From an uncultured Victivallaceae bacterium (GTDB lineage Bacteria; Verrucomicrobiota; Lentisphaeria; Victivallales; Victivallaceae): a DNA stretch of 36,583 bases. Shown here piece by piece: positions 30,353 through 36,583 of this stretch (the stretch's first letter is position 1; each line of letters begins with the position of its first letter). The notes beneath the pieces were generated by a model. It was not told where the DNA came from. It saw nothing but the letters and a program-made list of their open reading frames with translations, and ran no database searches. A program made the position numbers and the translations under genes. The stretch spans positions 1-36,583 of the forward strand of contig CALXXL010000020.1 in the NCBI GenBank assembly GCA_944392655.1, given 5' to 3'.

Positions 30353-31789
30353 ATGAATGCAAAAGACATTTCAATCAACGTAAGCAATCCGGTTGCCGGA
30401 CAGAACAATAACCGTACAATGGCAATAAATCCCGCGCCTGCTCCGCAGACGTCCGGGGCGGTTCCGGCGGCTCAGCCGCAGGCTCCGAATCAGCAGTCGT
30501 CGCAGGACAAGGAGCAGACGCAGATTTACGGAAACATTCCGGAGCGTCCGGTATATGATGCAGTTGAAGGGATAAAGTTTGACTTCAATGATGGTATTCG
30601 TGTGGCAATTCCGCCGAATGGCAAAGAGTACCGTGTGGCGTTTTCGGATATGGATACAGGCGTATATCTTTATAATGCGGTGGTTCCCGCCGGTGGAATG
30701 GTTACCAGTGTGAAGAAGTTCTTCATCCGTTTCAAGCTGGAGATTTACCGTCGCAATGAAAGCGAACCGATATTTGTGCATGAATATGATCCGACCGGCA
30801 AACTGGTAATGATTCAGCTGCCGGTATCGACGCTTGGAGACCCGCTGGGTTGGTTCCCGTATGTGGACAAATTCCAGCAGAAATACGGCTGTGAAGTTGT
30901 AGCGGTGCTGAACGAGCCGTTGATTCCGGTATTTGAGAAGTGCTATCCGAACATCAAGCTGATAACCTCCAAGGAGACGTTGAATTACAAGCCTTACGCC
31001 TGTTATTATCTCGGGCTGTTCTTCCGTGGCAACACGACGAATCAGCCGTCGGACTTCCGTTATGTCGGTCTTCACCGCACGGCGGGTTATATTCTTGGAG
31101 TGGATCCGGAGGAGGTGCCGCCAAAGTTTGATCTTTCAGCACCGCGCCAGATCAAGGAGCCTTACGTATGTATAGCGGTACAGAGTTCGAACCAGGCGAA
31201 ATACTGGAACAATCCGACCGGCTGGCGTGAGGTGATAGCATTTCTGAAGGCTGCCGGCTACCGTGTCCTGTGCATGGACCGTGATCCGGTTTACGGCTGG
31301 GGTACCAACTTCAACCACATTCCGCACGGGTGCGAGGATTTCACGGGCAATCATCCGTTGCAGGAACGTATTGACATTATCAAGGATGCTGACTTTTTTG
31401 TTGGTCTGTCGAGTGGTTTGAGCTGGCTGGCGTGGGGTTGCCGTGTGCCGGTGGTGATGATCTCAGGATTAACGCATCCTCTGAATGAATTCAATACGCC
31501 GTACCGTGTGATCAACTATCACACCTGCAACAGCTGCTGGAACGACATGCGGGTAGATTTTGACCATTATGATTTTCTGTGGTGTCCGCGTCACAAAGGA
31601 ACGGAGCGTCACTTTGAATGTACCAAAATGATCAGTCCCTTCCAGGTGATTGAGACGATCAAGCGTATTCCTCAGTATCAGGCTCAGGCGGCCAGACACA
31701 AAGCGGAACAGGAAGCGGCCGAAAGTGGTAAATCATCCGGCGGTGCGGCGGCAAAAACATCCGGTAAAGGGGCAAAAAAAGGGAAATAA
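30353..31789 (+). CDS. TibC/Aah-type O-heptosyltransferase (BAHT family)
   Basis: A 478-residue cytosolic transferase resembling the bacterial autotransporter heptosyltransferases, which put ADP-heptose on Ser residues of strand-loop-strand passenger repeats. After a Pro/Gln-rich tail (1-60), the N-terminal domain has VRVAFSDMDTGVYLYN-like strands (about 93-108). The GT-B part holds VCIAVQSSNQAKYWNNPTGWREV (272-294) and DADFFVGLSSGLSWLAWGCRVPVVMISG (345-372), the nucleotide-binding end. A metal finger follows with CNSC (392-395), Cys411 and Cys423, matching the iron finger of TibC. The Lys/Ala-rich tail (445-478) is an addition. ApbE follows 3 bases later. No autotransporter substrate is encoded in the window. 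Confidence 0.8.
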   Translation: MNAKDISINVSNPVAGQNNNRTMAINPAPAPQTSGAVPAAQPQAPNQQSSQDKEQTQIYGNIPERPVYDAVEGIKFDFNDGIRVAIPPNGKEYRVAFSDMDTGVYLYNAVVPAGGMVTSVKKFFIRFKLEIYRRNESEPIFVHEYDPTGKLVMIQLPVSTLGDPLGWFPYVDKFQQKYGCEVVAVLNEPLIPVFEKCYPNIKLITSKETLNYKPYACYYLGLFFRGNTTNQPSDFRYVGLHRTAGYILGVDPEEVPPKFDLSAPRQIKEPYVCIAVQSSNQAKYWNNPTGWREVIAFLKAAGYRVLCMDRDPVYGWGTNFNHIPHGCEDFTGNHPLQERIDIIKDADFFVGLSSGLSWLAWGCRVPVVMISGLTHPLNEFNTPYRVINYHTCNSCWNDMRVDFDHYDFLWCPRHKGTERHFECTKMISPFQVIETIKRIPQYQAQAARHKAEQEAAESGKSSGGAAAKTSGKGAKKGK

Positions 31790-31792
31790 TTT

Positions 31793-32833
31793 ATGCCTAA
31801 ATGGTTAAGCGCTGCGCTTATAATTGCTGCCGCGGTGTTGTTGACGGCAGGGGTGATTTTCTACGCTGTCGGCCGTCATCACTTTGGCCGCGATGTGATG
31901 GTTGCGGATATAGAGGTGATGAGTACAGTTGCTGAGATTACGCTGCCGGCAGGTAAGAATACCGGTGAAGACATTCTTGCGGCGGCGGAAGCTCTGGCTT
32001 CGGTGCAGAGTTATTGTAATATTTTTGATGAAGAAAGTGAATTGTCCGAGCTCAACCGTACAGCTCACGAACAGCCGTTTGTCTGTTCGGAAGAGCTGTA
32101 CGCGGTGTTGTCTGAAGCGCGGAGAGCCTATAGTGTTTCGGAGGGGCGTTTTGATATAAGTTGTCTGCCGCTGATGCGGATCTGGGGTTTTTATGCCGGG
32201 GATGATGATGAAGAACTGACCCGTCCGGACTCGGAAGAGCTGTTGTCAGCGCTGGCGATGACCGGATTGGACAAGGTTGTGTTTGATGATGCTGCCCGGT
32301 CGGTCTATTTTCCGGTTAAAGGAATGTGCCTGGATCTTGGCGGCATAGCCAAGGGGTATGCGGTTGACCGTGCGGTGGATGTCCTGTCTGCGCGTAAATG
32401 CCGTTCCGGGGTGGTTAATCTTGGCGGCAATCTCCGGGTTCTGCCGGATGGACTGCGTCGCGGCGGCAAATACGGCATTGGCATAAAGAATCCGTTGAAT
32501 CCGGCATCGGTCTGTTATTCGATCAATGTCAAAGGCGGTTATGCTGTGGCCACGAGCGGCAGTTATGAGCGTTTTGTAGAGATAGACGGGATCTATTACA
32601 GTCATATTATCGATCCGTCGAGTGGCGAGCCGGCGGTGAGCAGTGTGCTGTCGGCCACAGTAGTTGCTCCGACTGCGATTCAGGCGGACTGGCTGTCAAC
32701 TGCGGTTTTCATCGGCGGGGAGGAATTTGCCCGTCGTATGGTGAAACTGGATCCACAGCTCCGGATAATCCTGTGCATTGCCTCTGACAACGAATGTGGT
32801 TTTACGATAGTTGATCTTCCTGAAGCCGGTTAA
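31793..32833 (+). CDS. apbE: FAD:protein FMN transferase, ApbE family
   Basis: Attaches FMN from FAD to Thr/Ser of envelope flavoproteins such as NqrB, NqrC or RnfG. In 346 residues, one N-terminal membrane helix (about 5-26) without a lipobox anchors it facing the periplasm. Conserved sites are MSTVAEI (43-49), CLDLGGIAKGYAVDRA (179-194), NLGGNL (209-214), HIIDPSSGEP (271-280) and AIQADWLSTAVF (295-306, Mg and FAD site). It follows the heptosyltransferase by 3 bases. No Nqr, Rnf or FMN-binding target is nearby. Its stop overlaps that of the convergent zinc-ribbon gene in a shared TTAA. Confidence 0.93.
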   Translation: MPKWLSAALIIAAAVLLTAGVIFYAVGRHHFGRDVMVADIEVMSTVAEITLPAGKNTGEDILAAAEALASVQSYCNIFDEESELSELNRTAHEQPFVCSEELYAVLSEARRAYSVSEGRFDISCLPLMRIWGFYAGDDDEELTRPDSEELLSALAMTGLDKVVFDDAARSVYFPVKGMCLDLGGIAKGYAVDRAVDVLSARKCRSGVVNLGGNLRVLPDGLRRGGKYGIGIKNPLNPASVCYSINVKGGYAVATSGSYERFVEIDGIYYSHIIDPSSGEPAVSSVLSATVVAPTAIQADWLSTAVFIGGEEFARRMVKLDPQLRIILCIASDNECGFTIVDLPEAG

Positions 32834-33192
32834 TGGTTGTATTTTTCCGGCAGGACGGCGATGATTTTTCTGCCGCACTTTGGGCATACCAGGATCTGGT
32901 TTAAAGATCCGAAGTCCAGTTCGAGTTTCTGGGCGCAGAATCCGCAGCGTATTTTTAGCTCAAACGCCTCGCATCTCAGGGGCGTTGATCCTTGAATTGA
33001 AGGCATACCTTCGCGTATGAGGCGTGGTTTCACCTGTTTTTCGGTAATCTCAGTATTTATTGTCTGCTGCGGTGATGGATTTTTCTTCCGGCATTTAGGG
33101 CAGAAATCCTGCACGTTCCGGTCAGGCGGAACATTTTCTACAAGAGAACCGCACTGCGGACATAAAGAAGAAGGGTAGCGTTGATCCATCAT
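32830..33192 (-). CDS. Small double zinc-ribbon protein
   Basis: A 120-residue soluble protein with two zinc ribbons. The first is CPQCG (11-15) with CPKCR (31-35); the second is CGFC (about 83-86) with CPKCG (about 103-107) near the C-terminus. A polar linker joins them. There is no catalytic domain. Such proteins usually bind nucleic acid or serve as structural adaptors; function is unknown here. ATG 33192 is fixed by GGAGG 5 bases upstream; a frame start at 33249 has no ribosome site. It is divergent from the phosphoesterase gene across a 20-bp palindrome and converges on apbE. Confidence 0.72.
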   Translation of the reverse strand: MMDQRYPSSLCPQCGSLVENVPPDRNVQDFCPKCRKKNPSPQQTINTEITEKQVKPRLIREGMPSIQGSTPLRCEAFELKIRCGFCAQKLELDFGSLNQILVCPKCGRKIIAVLPEKYNH

Positions 33193-33221
33193 ATAATCCT
33201 CCAGAAATTGAATTACGGAGA

Positions 33222-33249
33222 AATATATCCCTGGTAACGTACAATGCAA
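33222..33249 (-). promoter_or_regulatory. Promoter of the zinc-ribbon gene
   Basis: Minus-strand -35 TTGCAT (33249-33244) and -10 TATATT (33227-33222), spacer 16. The -35 is one base from the palindrome at 33251. Confidence 0.45.
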
Positions 33250-33250
33250 T

Positions 33251-33270
33251 ATATTTTTCCGGAAAAATAT
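33251..33270. promoter_or_regulatory. Perfect 20-bp palindrome between divergent promoters
   Basis: ATATTTTTCC directly followed by its exact reverse complement GGAAAAATAT. The -35 boxes of both divergent promoters touch its ends. A shared operator is likely by position. The regulator is unknown. Confidence 0.55.
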
Positions 33271-33298
33271 TTGCTTTTTTCTGTATTAGGTATAAAAT
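33271..33298 (+). promoter_or_regulatory. Promoter of the phosphoesterase gene
   Basis: -35 TTGCTT (33271-33276) and -10 TAAAAT (33293-33298), spacer 16, about 28 bases before the ATG. The -35 begins at the base after the palindrome. Confidence 0.45.
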
Positions 33299-33326
33299 TA
33301 TAGCAGGGAAAAGAGATGGCGGCACA

Positions 33327-34460
33327 ATGGAGCTGAAAAACAGAGAAACTTCGGGGTTTAATCCCGATGAGACCAAGACGGTGTCCTGGACGCCGTCGGA
33401 AGATTCCTATACTGCCATCCGGGCCCGTTATCCCCGTCCAGTCCAGTTGGAAGTGTTCAATATTCCGCTGGAGAAATTCTCCTTTTATCCTCTTTCACAG
33501 CTGGCCCGTGCCACTTTGCGTTACGAATCAGAGGTATATGCGATGTTGGAAAAGTGCGCGTCAGCCGGTACAGTTCCAGATATGGCGTTTGTCTCCGGTG
33601 GCAACCGGGTGCTGATAGCGGATACGGTGCCGGAAAATCTGTGGTTTATCGGCGATGTGCATGGTGATTTGCTGGCGTTGCTTGCTGCGGTGGATTACAT
33701 AGACAATTATCCGGCGGAGACTGCGCCTGTGATCGTTTTTCTTGGAGATGCCTGCGACCGGGTGAATTGGGGTTACGAGACACTGCTGACAATTTTTCAT
33801 TATATTATTACGCGTCCGGGGCGTGTGCTGTTTCTGGCGGGCAATCATGACATTGAGCTTTTCTATAACAAGCGGTATGATGTTTTCTATCCCGGGGTGA
33901 TACCGGCGGACTTCTGTGAATGGCTGAATCTGAATATCGGGAAGAAGCCGGAGTTATCATATTTCGGGCAATGGCTTATCGGGGTTATGGCGCGTATGCC
34001 GCATGTGCTGTTTCTGCCGGATGGTACATTTGCGGCGCATGGTGGAGTGCCGCACATTGATTTGCAGCGAACGATTCATTCGGTTATGGATTTGGACACG
34101 ATCAATGCGCGTCAGGATTTCACCTGGGCCCGTTTTTCTCCGGATGAAGCGCATTGCGATCCTAACCGCAGACATAAGGATATAGCGTTGGGCTACCGTG
34201 ATTTTGATGCGTTCTGCGAACTGGCGGAAGAGATCCTTGAGCAGCCGGTTTTACGGATGATACATGGTCATGAGCATCCGGTGCGCCAGTGGTATGATTA
34301 TCCGCGATACCGGGAGCATCCGATAGTGACGATCAACTCGCACCGTATGGTTATTCCGGGTGCCGAACTTACCGACATAGCGGTTGCCCGTCACCGTGCT
34401 GGGGGGGCGCCGGAGATACATGTGCTGGATTTAACGGTTCCGGCGTCGTATGTGAACTGA
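33327..34460 (+). CDS. PPP-like Ser/Thr metallophosphoesterase
   Basis: A 377-residue enzyme with the full PPP-type motif series: GDVHGD (109-114), GDACDR (140-145), GNHD (172-175), HGG (238-240) and HGHEH (313-317), which bind two metals. PPP protein phosphatases normally have GDxVDRG and GNHE; GDACDR and GNHD make this a divergent member. The substrate could be a phosphoprotein, diadenosine polyphosphate or another phosphoester. An N-terminal extension of about 100 residues has no recognised domain. The ATG has no strong ribosome site, and an out-of-frame ATG lies 11 bases before it. It appears monocistronic. Confidence 0.8.
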   Translation: MELKNRETSGFNPDETKTVSWTPSEDSYTAIRARYPRPVQLEVFNIPLEKFSFYPLSQLARATLRYESEVYAMLEKCASAGTVPDMAFVSGGNRVLIADTVPENLWFIGDVHGDLLALLAAVDYIDNYPAETAPVIVFLGDACDRVNWGYETLLTIFHYIITRPGRVLFLAGNHDIELFYNKRYDVFYPGVIPADFCEWLNLNIGKKPELSYFGQWLIGVMARMPHVLFLPDGTFAAHGGVPHIDLQRTIHSVMDLDTINARQDFTWARFSPDEAHCDPNRRHKDIALGYRDFDAFCELAEEILEQPVLRMIHGHEHPVRQWYDYPRYREHPIVTINSHRMVIPGAELTDIAVARHRAGGAPEIHVLDLTVPASYVN

Positions 34461-34489
34461 TTTTTTAGTTCAAATATGTTAAGAAAATA

Positions 34490-34517
34490 TTGATTTAAAG
34501 TAAAAATATGCTATTTT
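34490..34517 (+). promoter_or_regulatory. Promoter of the Na/Pi cotransporter gene
   Basis: -35 TTGATT (34490-34495) and -10 TATTTT (34512-34517), spacer 16, in an A/T-rich gap, leader of about 40 bases. No clear Pho box is seen. Confidence 0.45.
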
Positions 34518-34566
34518 ATAAGCGTTTTTTCCACATTTAAACGCAATCATAACAACGCAGGACTCT

Positions 34567-36264
34567 ATGAATCTACAAGACTTGTTGGAACTGTTCGGCA
34601 TGGTCATAGGCGGCCTTGGTCTTTTTCTTTACGGTATGAGTACCTTATCCCAGAGTTTGCAAACGCTGGGTTCCTCGGTAATCAAGCAGGCGATCAACTA
34701 CATTACGGCGAACCGTATTTTTGCCTGTATTGTGGGTATAGTGGTTACATTTCTGGTGCAGTCGAGCTCGGTATCAACGGTGATGATGTCGAGCTTTGTT
34801 AATTCCGGGCTGATGACATTGACGCAGGGTGTGGGCTTTATATTTGGTGCCAATATTGGGACGACCTCCACTGCGTGGCTTATTTCGCTGAAGGTCGGAG
34901 ATTACGGGCTTCTGATGGTGGGTATTGGTGTAATACCCTTATTGTTCATCAAGCGTCCGCGTTGGAAACTGGTTGGGCGTCTGCTGTTTGCGGTGGGGCT
35001 GATATTTTTCGGATTGAATTCGATGAGTGCCGGATTTGTCCCGTTGCGTGACAGTCAGGGCTTCCGTGATTTCATGACAATTTTCCATGGTGGTTCGATA
35101 TTCAGCATTATGGGCGGTATGCTGGTTGGCTGTATAGCGACCATGGTGGTACAGGCGAGTGCGGCGACTCTGGCGATAACGATATCGCTTGCGTCGATAG
35201 GGGCGATAACTTATGATACTGCGGTAGCGCTTGTACTTGGGGAAAACATTGGTACTACGATTACGTTGTGGCTGGCGTCGCTTTCCGGTGGCCGTTTAAC
35301 CAAGCAGGTGGCGTTGGCGCATACGATGTTCAACGTTACTGGGTGTATAATAGTATTGTTCATATTCCGCTGGTACATAGAGTTCATCAATTTTCTGGTG
35401 GTATCTGGGGATGCGCGTTCGTTTATTGAGACGCCGGAAGGGCGTTTTTATCCGCATGTGGGTGTACACATAGCGATGGCGCATACGATGTTCAACATCT
35501 GCATGACGATTCTGGCGTTGCCGCTGTTGAATTATCTGGTGCGTTTTGTGCGTTGGGTGATACCGGATGCGAAGAAGGAGAATCCGGAGCAGACGCTGCA
35601 ATTTTTTGCCAATCTGCCGAATTTCTCGGCGGTGCTGGTGATCAAGCAGGCGCAGTTGGTGCTGGCGCACATGCAGGAGCTGGTGGTTGAGTCGGTGCGT
35701 CTGGCGGGTGATGTATTGACGAGCAAGGAGATTGAGCTCAAGAAAATGGAGCGGATTGTAAAGATAGAGAATATCTGCGATCAGATCCAGAAAGAGATCA
35801 TGATCTACCTGGACAAAGTCATGCAGCAGGAGATCAGCGAAGCTGACACCCGCTCATTAAAGATGTTTATAGTATGCAGTGATGAGCTTGAATCTATCAG
35901 CGACTATGCGGCGAACATAGTAAAATACCGTATGCGTCTGGATGAAAACAACATAAAATTGAAGCGCGAATCGCGTGAATTGCTTGCCGGCATAGTAACG
36001 CAGATTATCGAGTTTACGCAACAGACCAGTTCCTGGCTGGAGGAATCGACCAAATTGGAACTGGAGCCGATTATTACGCAGTACCGTAAACTTACCGCGA
36101 TGGCGAATGATGTGCGGGACCAGCATCTTGAGATGGTGCAGAAGAAGCAGTATCCGCCGTTGTTTGCGTTGACTTTCAGTGACATAATGGTATCACTGCG
36201 CCGGATCAAGAATCACACGATGAACATAGCCGAGGCAATTTCCGGCGGTGTAGCTAATTTCTAG
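34567..36264 (+). CDS. Na/Pi cotransporter family protein with PhoU-like tail
   Basis: A 565-residue inner-membrane protein. The inverted-repeat transport core (about 10-340) has the two signature repeats: VQSSSVST (64-71) with FGANIGTT (93-100), and VQASAAT (195-201) with GENIGTT (225-231). Ser is reduced to VQASA in the second. Two near-identical AHTMFN segments follow, as in NptA/YjbB-type carriers that move phosphate with sodium. The C-terminal cytosolic part (about 355-565) is helical and PhoU-like (KMERIVKIENICDQIQKE, then SDELESISDYAANIVKY), probably regulatory. AGGA lies 4 bases before the ATG. Direction of phosphate flow is not clear from sequence. Confidence 0.88.
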   Translation: MNLQDLLELFGMVIGGLGLFLYGMSTLSQSLQTLGSSVIKQAINYITANRIFACIVGIVVTFLVQSSSVSTVMMSSFVNSGLMTLTQGVGFIFGANIGTTSTAWLISLKVGDYGLLMVGIGVIPLLFIKRPRWKLVGRLLFAVGLIFFGLNSMSAGFVPLRDSQGFRDFMTIFHGGSIFSIMGGMLVGCIATMVVQASAATLAITISLASIGAITYDTAVALVLGENIGTTITLWLASLSGGRLTKQVALAHTMFNVTGCIIVLFIFRWYIEFINFLVVSGDARSFIETPEGRFYPHVGVHIAMAHTMFNICMTILALPLLNYLVRFVRWVIPDAKKENPEQTLQFFANLPNFSAVLVIKQAQLVLAHMQELVVESVRLAGDVLTSKEIELKKMERIVKIENICDQIQKEIMIYLDKVMQQEISEADTRSLKMFIVCSDELESISDYAANIVKYRMRLDENNIKLKRESRELLAGIVTQIIEFTQQTSSWLEESTKLELEPIITQYRKLTAMANDVRDQHLEMVQKKQYPPLFALTFSDIMVSLRRIKNHTMNIAEAISGGVANF

Positions 36265-36470
36265 GAGTTAACCTGCTGATTAAAGCAGGATTTGGCAAGA
36301 TATGATTAATTCAGATTTGGGAAAGTTCTGTATTGTATCAAGCTTCGGCTGTGTCAAGCGATGAGACATTGTCCGGGGCGTAGATATAGATAAGCAAAAA
36401 ATTCTTTTCATCGGCATTGGCTTGGAGTGGCAATACTCTGAGCTTGCAATGCATATTATTTTTACTGCTG
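36265..36470. other. Non-coding gap after the cotransporter gene
   Basis: About 200 bases without a supported gene. A weak 6-bp hairpin CCTGCT/AGCAGG lies at 36272-36289. An 81-codon minus-strand frame crosses the area but has no ribosome site and runs through the terminator. Nothing else is recognised. Confidence 0.5.
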
Positions 36471-36505
36471 AAAAACCGTGGACGAAGTTTCGTTCGCGGT
36501 TTTTT
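36471..36505 (+). terminator. Strong intrinsic terminator
   Basis: Stem AAAAACCG (36471-36478) with CGGTTTTT (36497-36504), continued by wobble pairs and ACGAA/TTCGT, followed by T. It is the end signal for the cotransporter transcript, about 200 bases past its stop. Flanking A and T tracts make it potentially bidirectional. Confidence 0.75.
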
Positions 36506-36519
36506 GTTATATAGCTTAA

Positions 36520-36583
36520 GCGCAAAAAAACTACCGGCTGCGCCGGTATGTAGCCGAATAGCTTCAGCTTAAAGGCGATATAA
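36520..36583. repeat. REP/IS200-like hairpin repeat at right window edge, inverted
   Basis: A perfect 7-bp stem TACCGGC/GCCGGTA with a TGC loop (36532-36548) is followed on the minus strand by a run of T (36530-36524). Read from 36583 on the minus strand, the segment gives TTATATCGCCTTTAAG, then ACATACCGGC and the hairpin. This parallels the left edge read on the + strand. The two copies are thus inverted relative to each other. Confidence 0.55.

Noticed and set aside
36280-36525. 81-codon minus-strand frame near the right edge
   Set aside because: It passes through a strong terminator stem, has no ribosome site and has no family-like features.
1-36583. CRISPR array, tRNA, rRNA, prophage or intact transposon
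   Set aside because: No regularly spaced repeats, cloverleaf or tRNA-like segments, phage genes or transposase were found on reading both strands.

Overview
The window looks like chromosomal core and accessory sequence from a Gram-negative bacterium of moderate GC. The likeliest home is the PVC group, perhaps Lentisphaerota or Victivallales. That assignment is an inference from the mix of genes: secreted GH20 glycosidase, degenerate sialate-esterase-like protein, TibC-type O-heptosyltransferase, UPF0489 protein and a 35-residue basic protein. No rRNA or other marker is present to confirm it. I saw no tRNA, rRNA, CRISPR array, prophage or intact insertion sequence. Both extreme ends carry related hairpin repeats in opposite orientation, of the kind left by REP or IS200/IS605-type elements.

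Layout. 1-73 is a triple-hairpin repeat. 74-4526 (-) is a secreted GH20-like hexosaminidase followed by a GT39-like membrane glycosyltransferase. A mirror-image divergent promoter (4579-4640) separates it from 4673-9151 (+), a tightly coupled surface-glycan operon: EI24-type membrane protein, GT-A transferase, DegT aminotransferase, GT8-like transferase and GT2 transferase. 9202-12429 (-) is an amino-sugar operon: ROK regulator, an unusually short NagA and an M20D amidohydrolase. 12634-14099 (+) encodes an RdgC-like protein and a DUF486 protein, followed by an FklB-type FKBP isomerase and a large MscS-family channel (to 17277). 17328-19547 (-) holds a membrane-anchored thioredoxin-like protein, a UPF0489 protein coupled to ComF, and a 35-residue basic protein too short for most gene callers.

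19755-22479 (+) is an operon of an NAD(P)-binding epimerase-like protein (catalytic Lys replaced by Cys), a DapA/NanA-family lyase and a TetR regulator. A 52-bp bidirectional terminator separates it from a YgiQ radical-SAM gene that appears leaderless. 24411-27776 (+) holds an AsmA-like anchored protein with an 11-residue repeat tail, a sialate O-acetylesterase-like pseudoenzyme and a U32 (TrhP-like) protein. 27778-30090 (-) holds an uncharacterised nucleotidyltransferase and ketol-acid reductoisomerase (ilvC). 30353-32833 (+) is a TibC-type O-heptosyltransferase plus ApbE. 32830-36264 has a zinc-ribbon protein (-), a PPP-like phosphoesterase (+) and a Na/Pi cotransporter with a PhoU tail (+), followed by a terminator and the terminal repeat.

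Themes. Glycan building (4-9 kb, GT39, heptosyltransferase) and glycan or amino-sugar breakdown (GH20, NagA, M20D, possibly the DapA-family lyase) dominate the accessory content. The remainder is housekeeping. Gene starts were chosen by Shine-Dalgarno position and family alignment; several differ from the longest open frame. No database search was possible, so all family calls rest on motifs recognised by eye.
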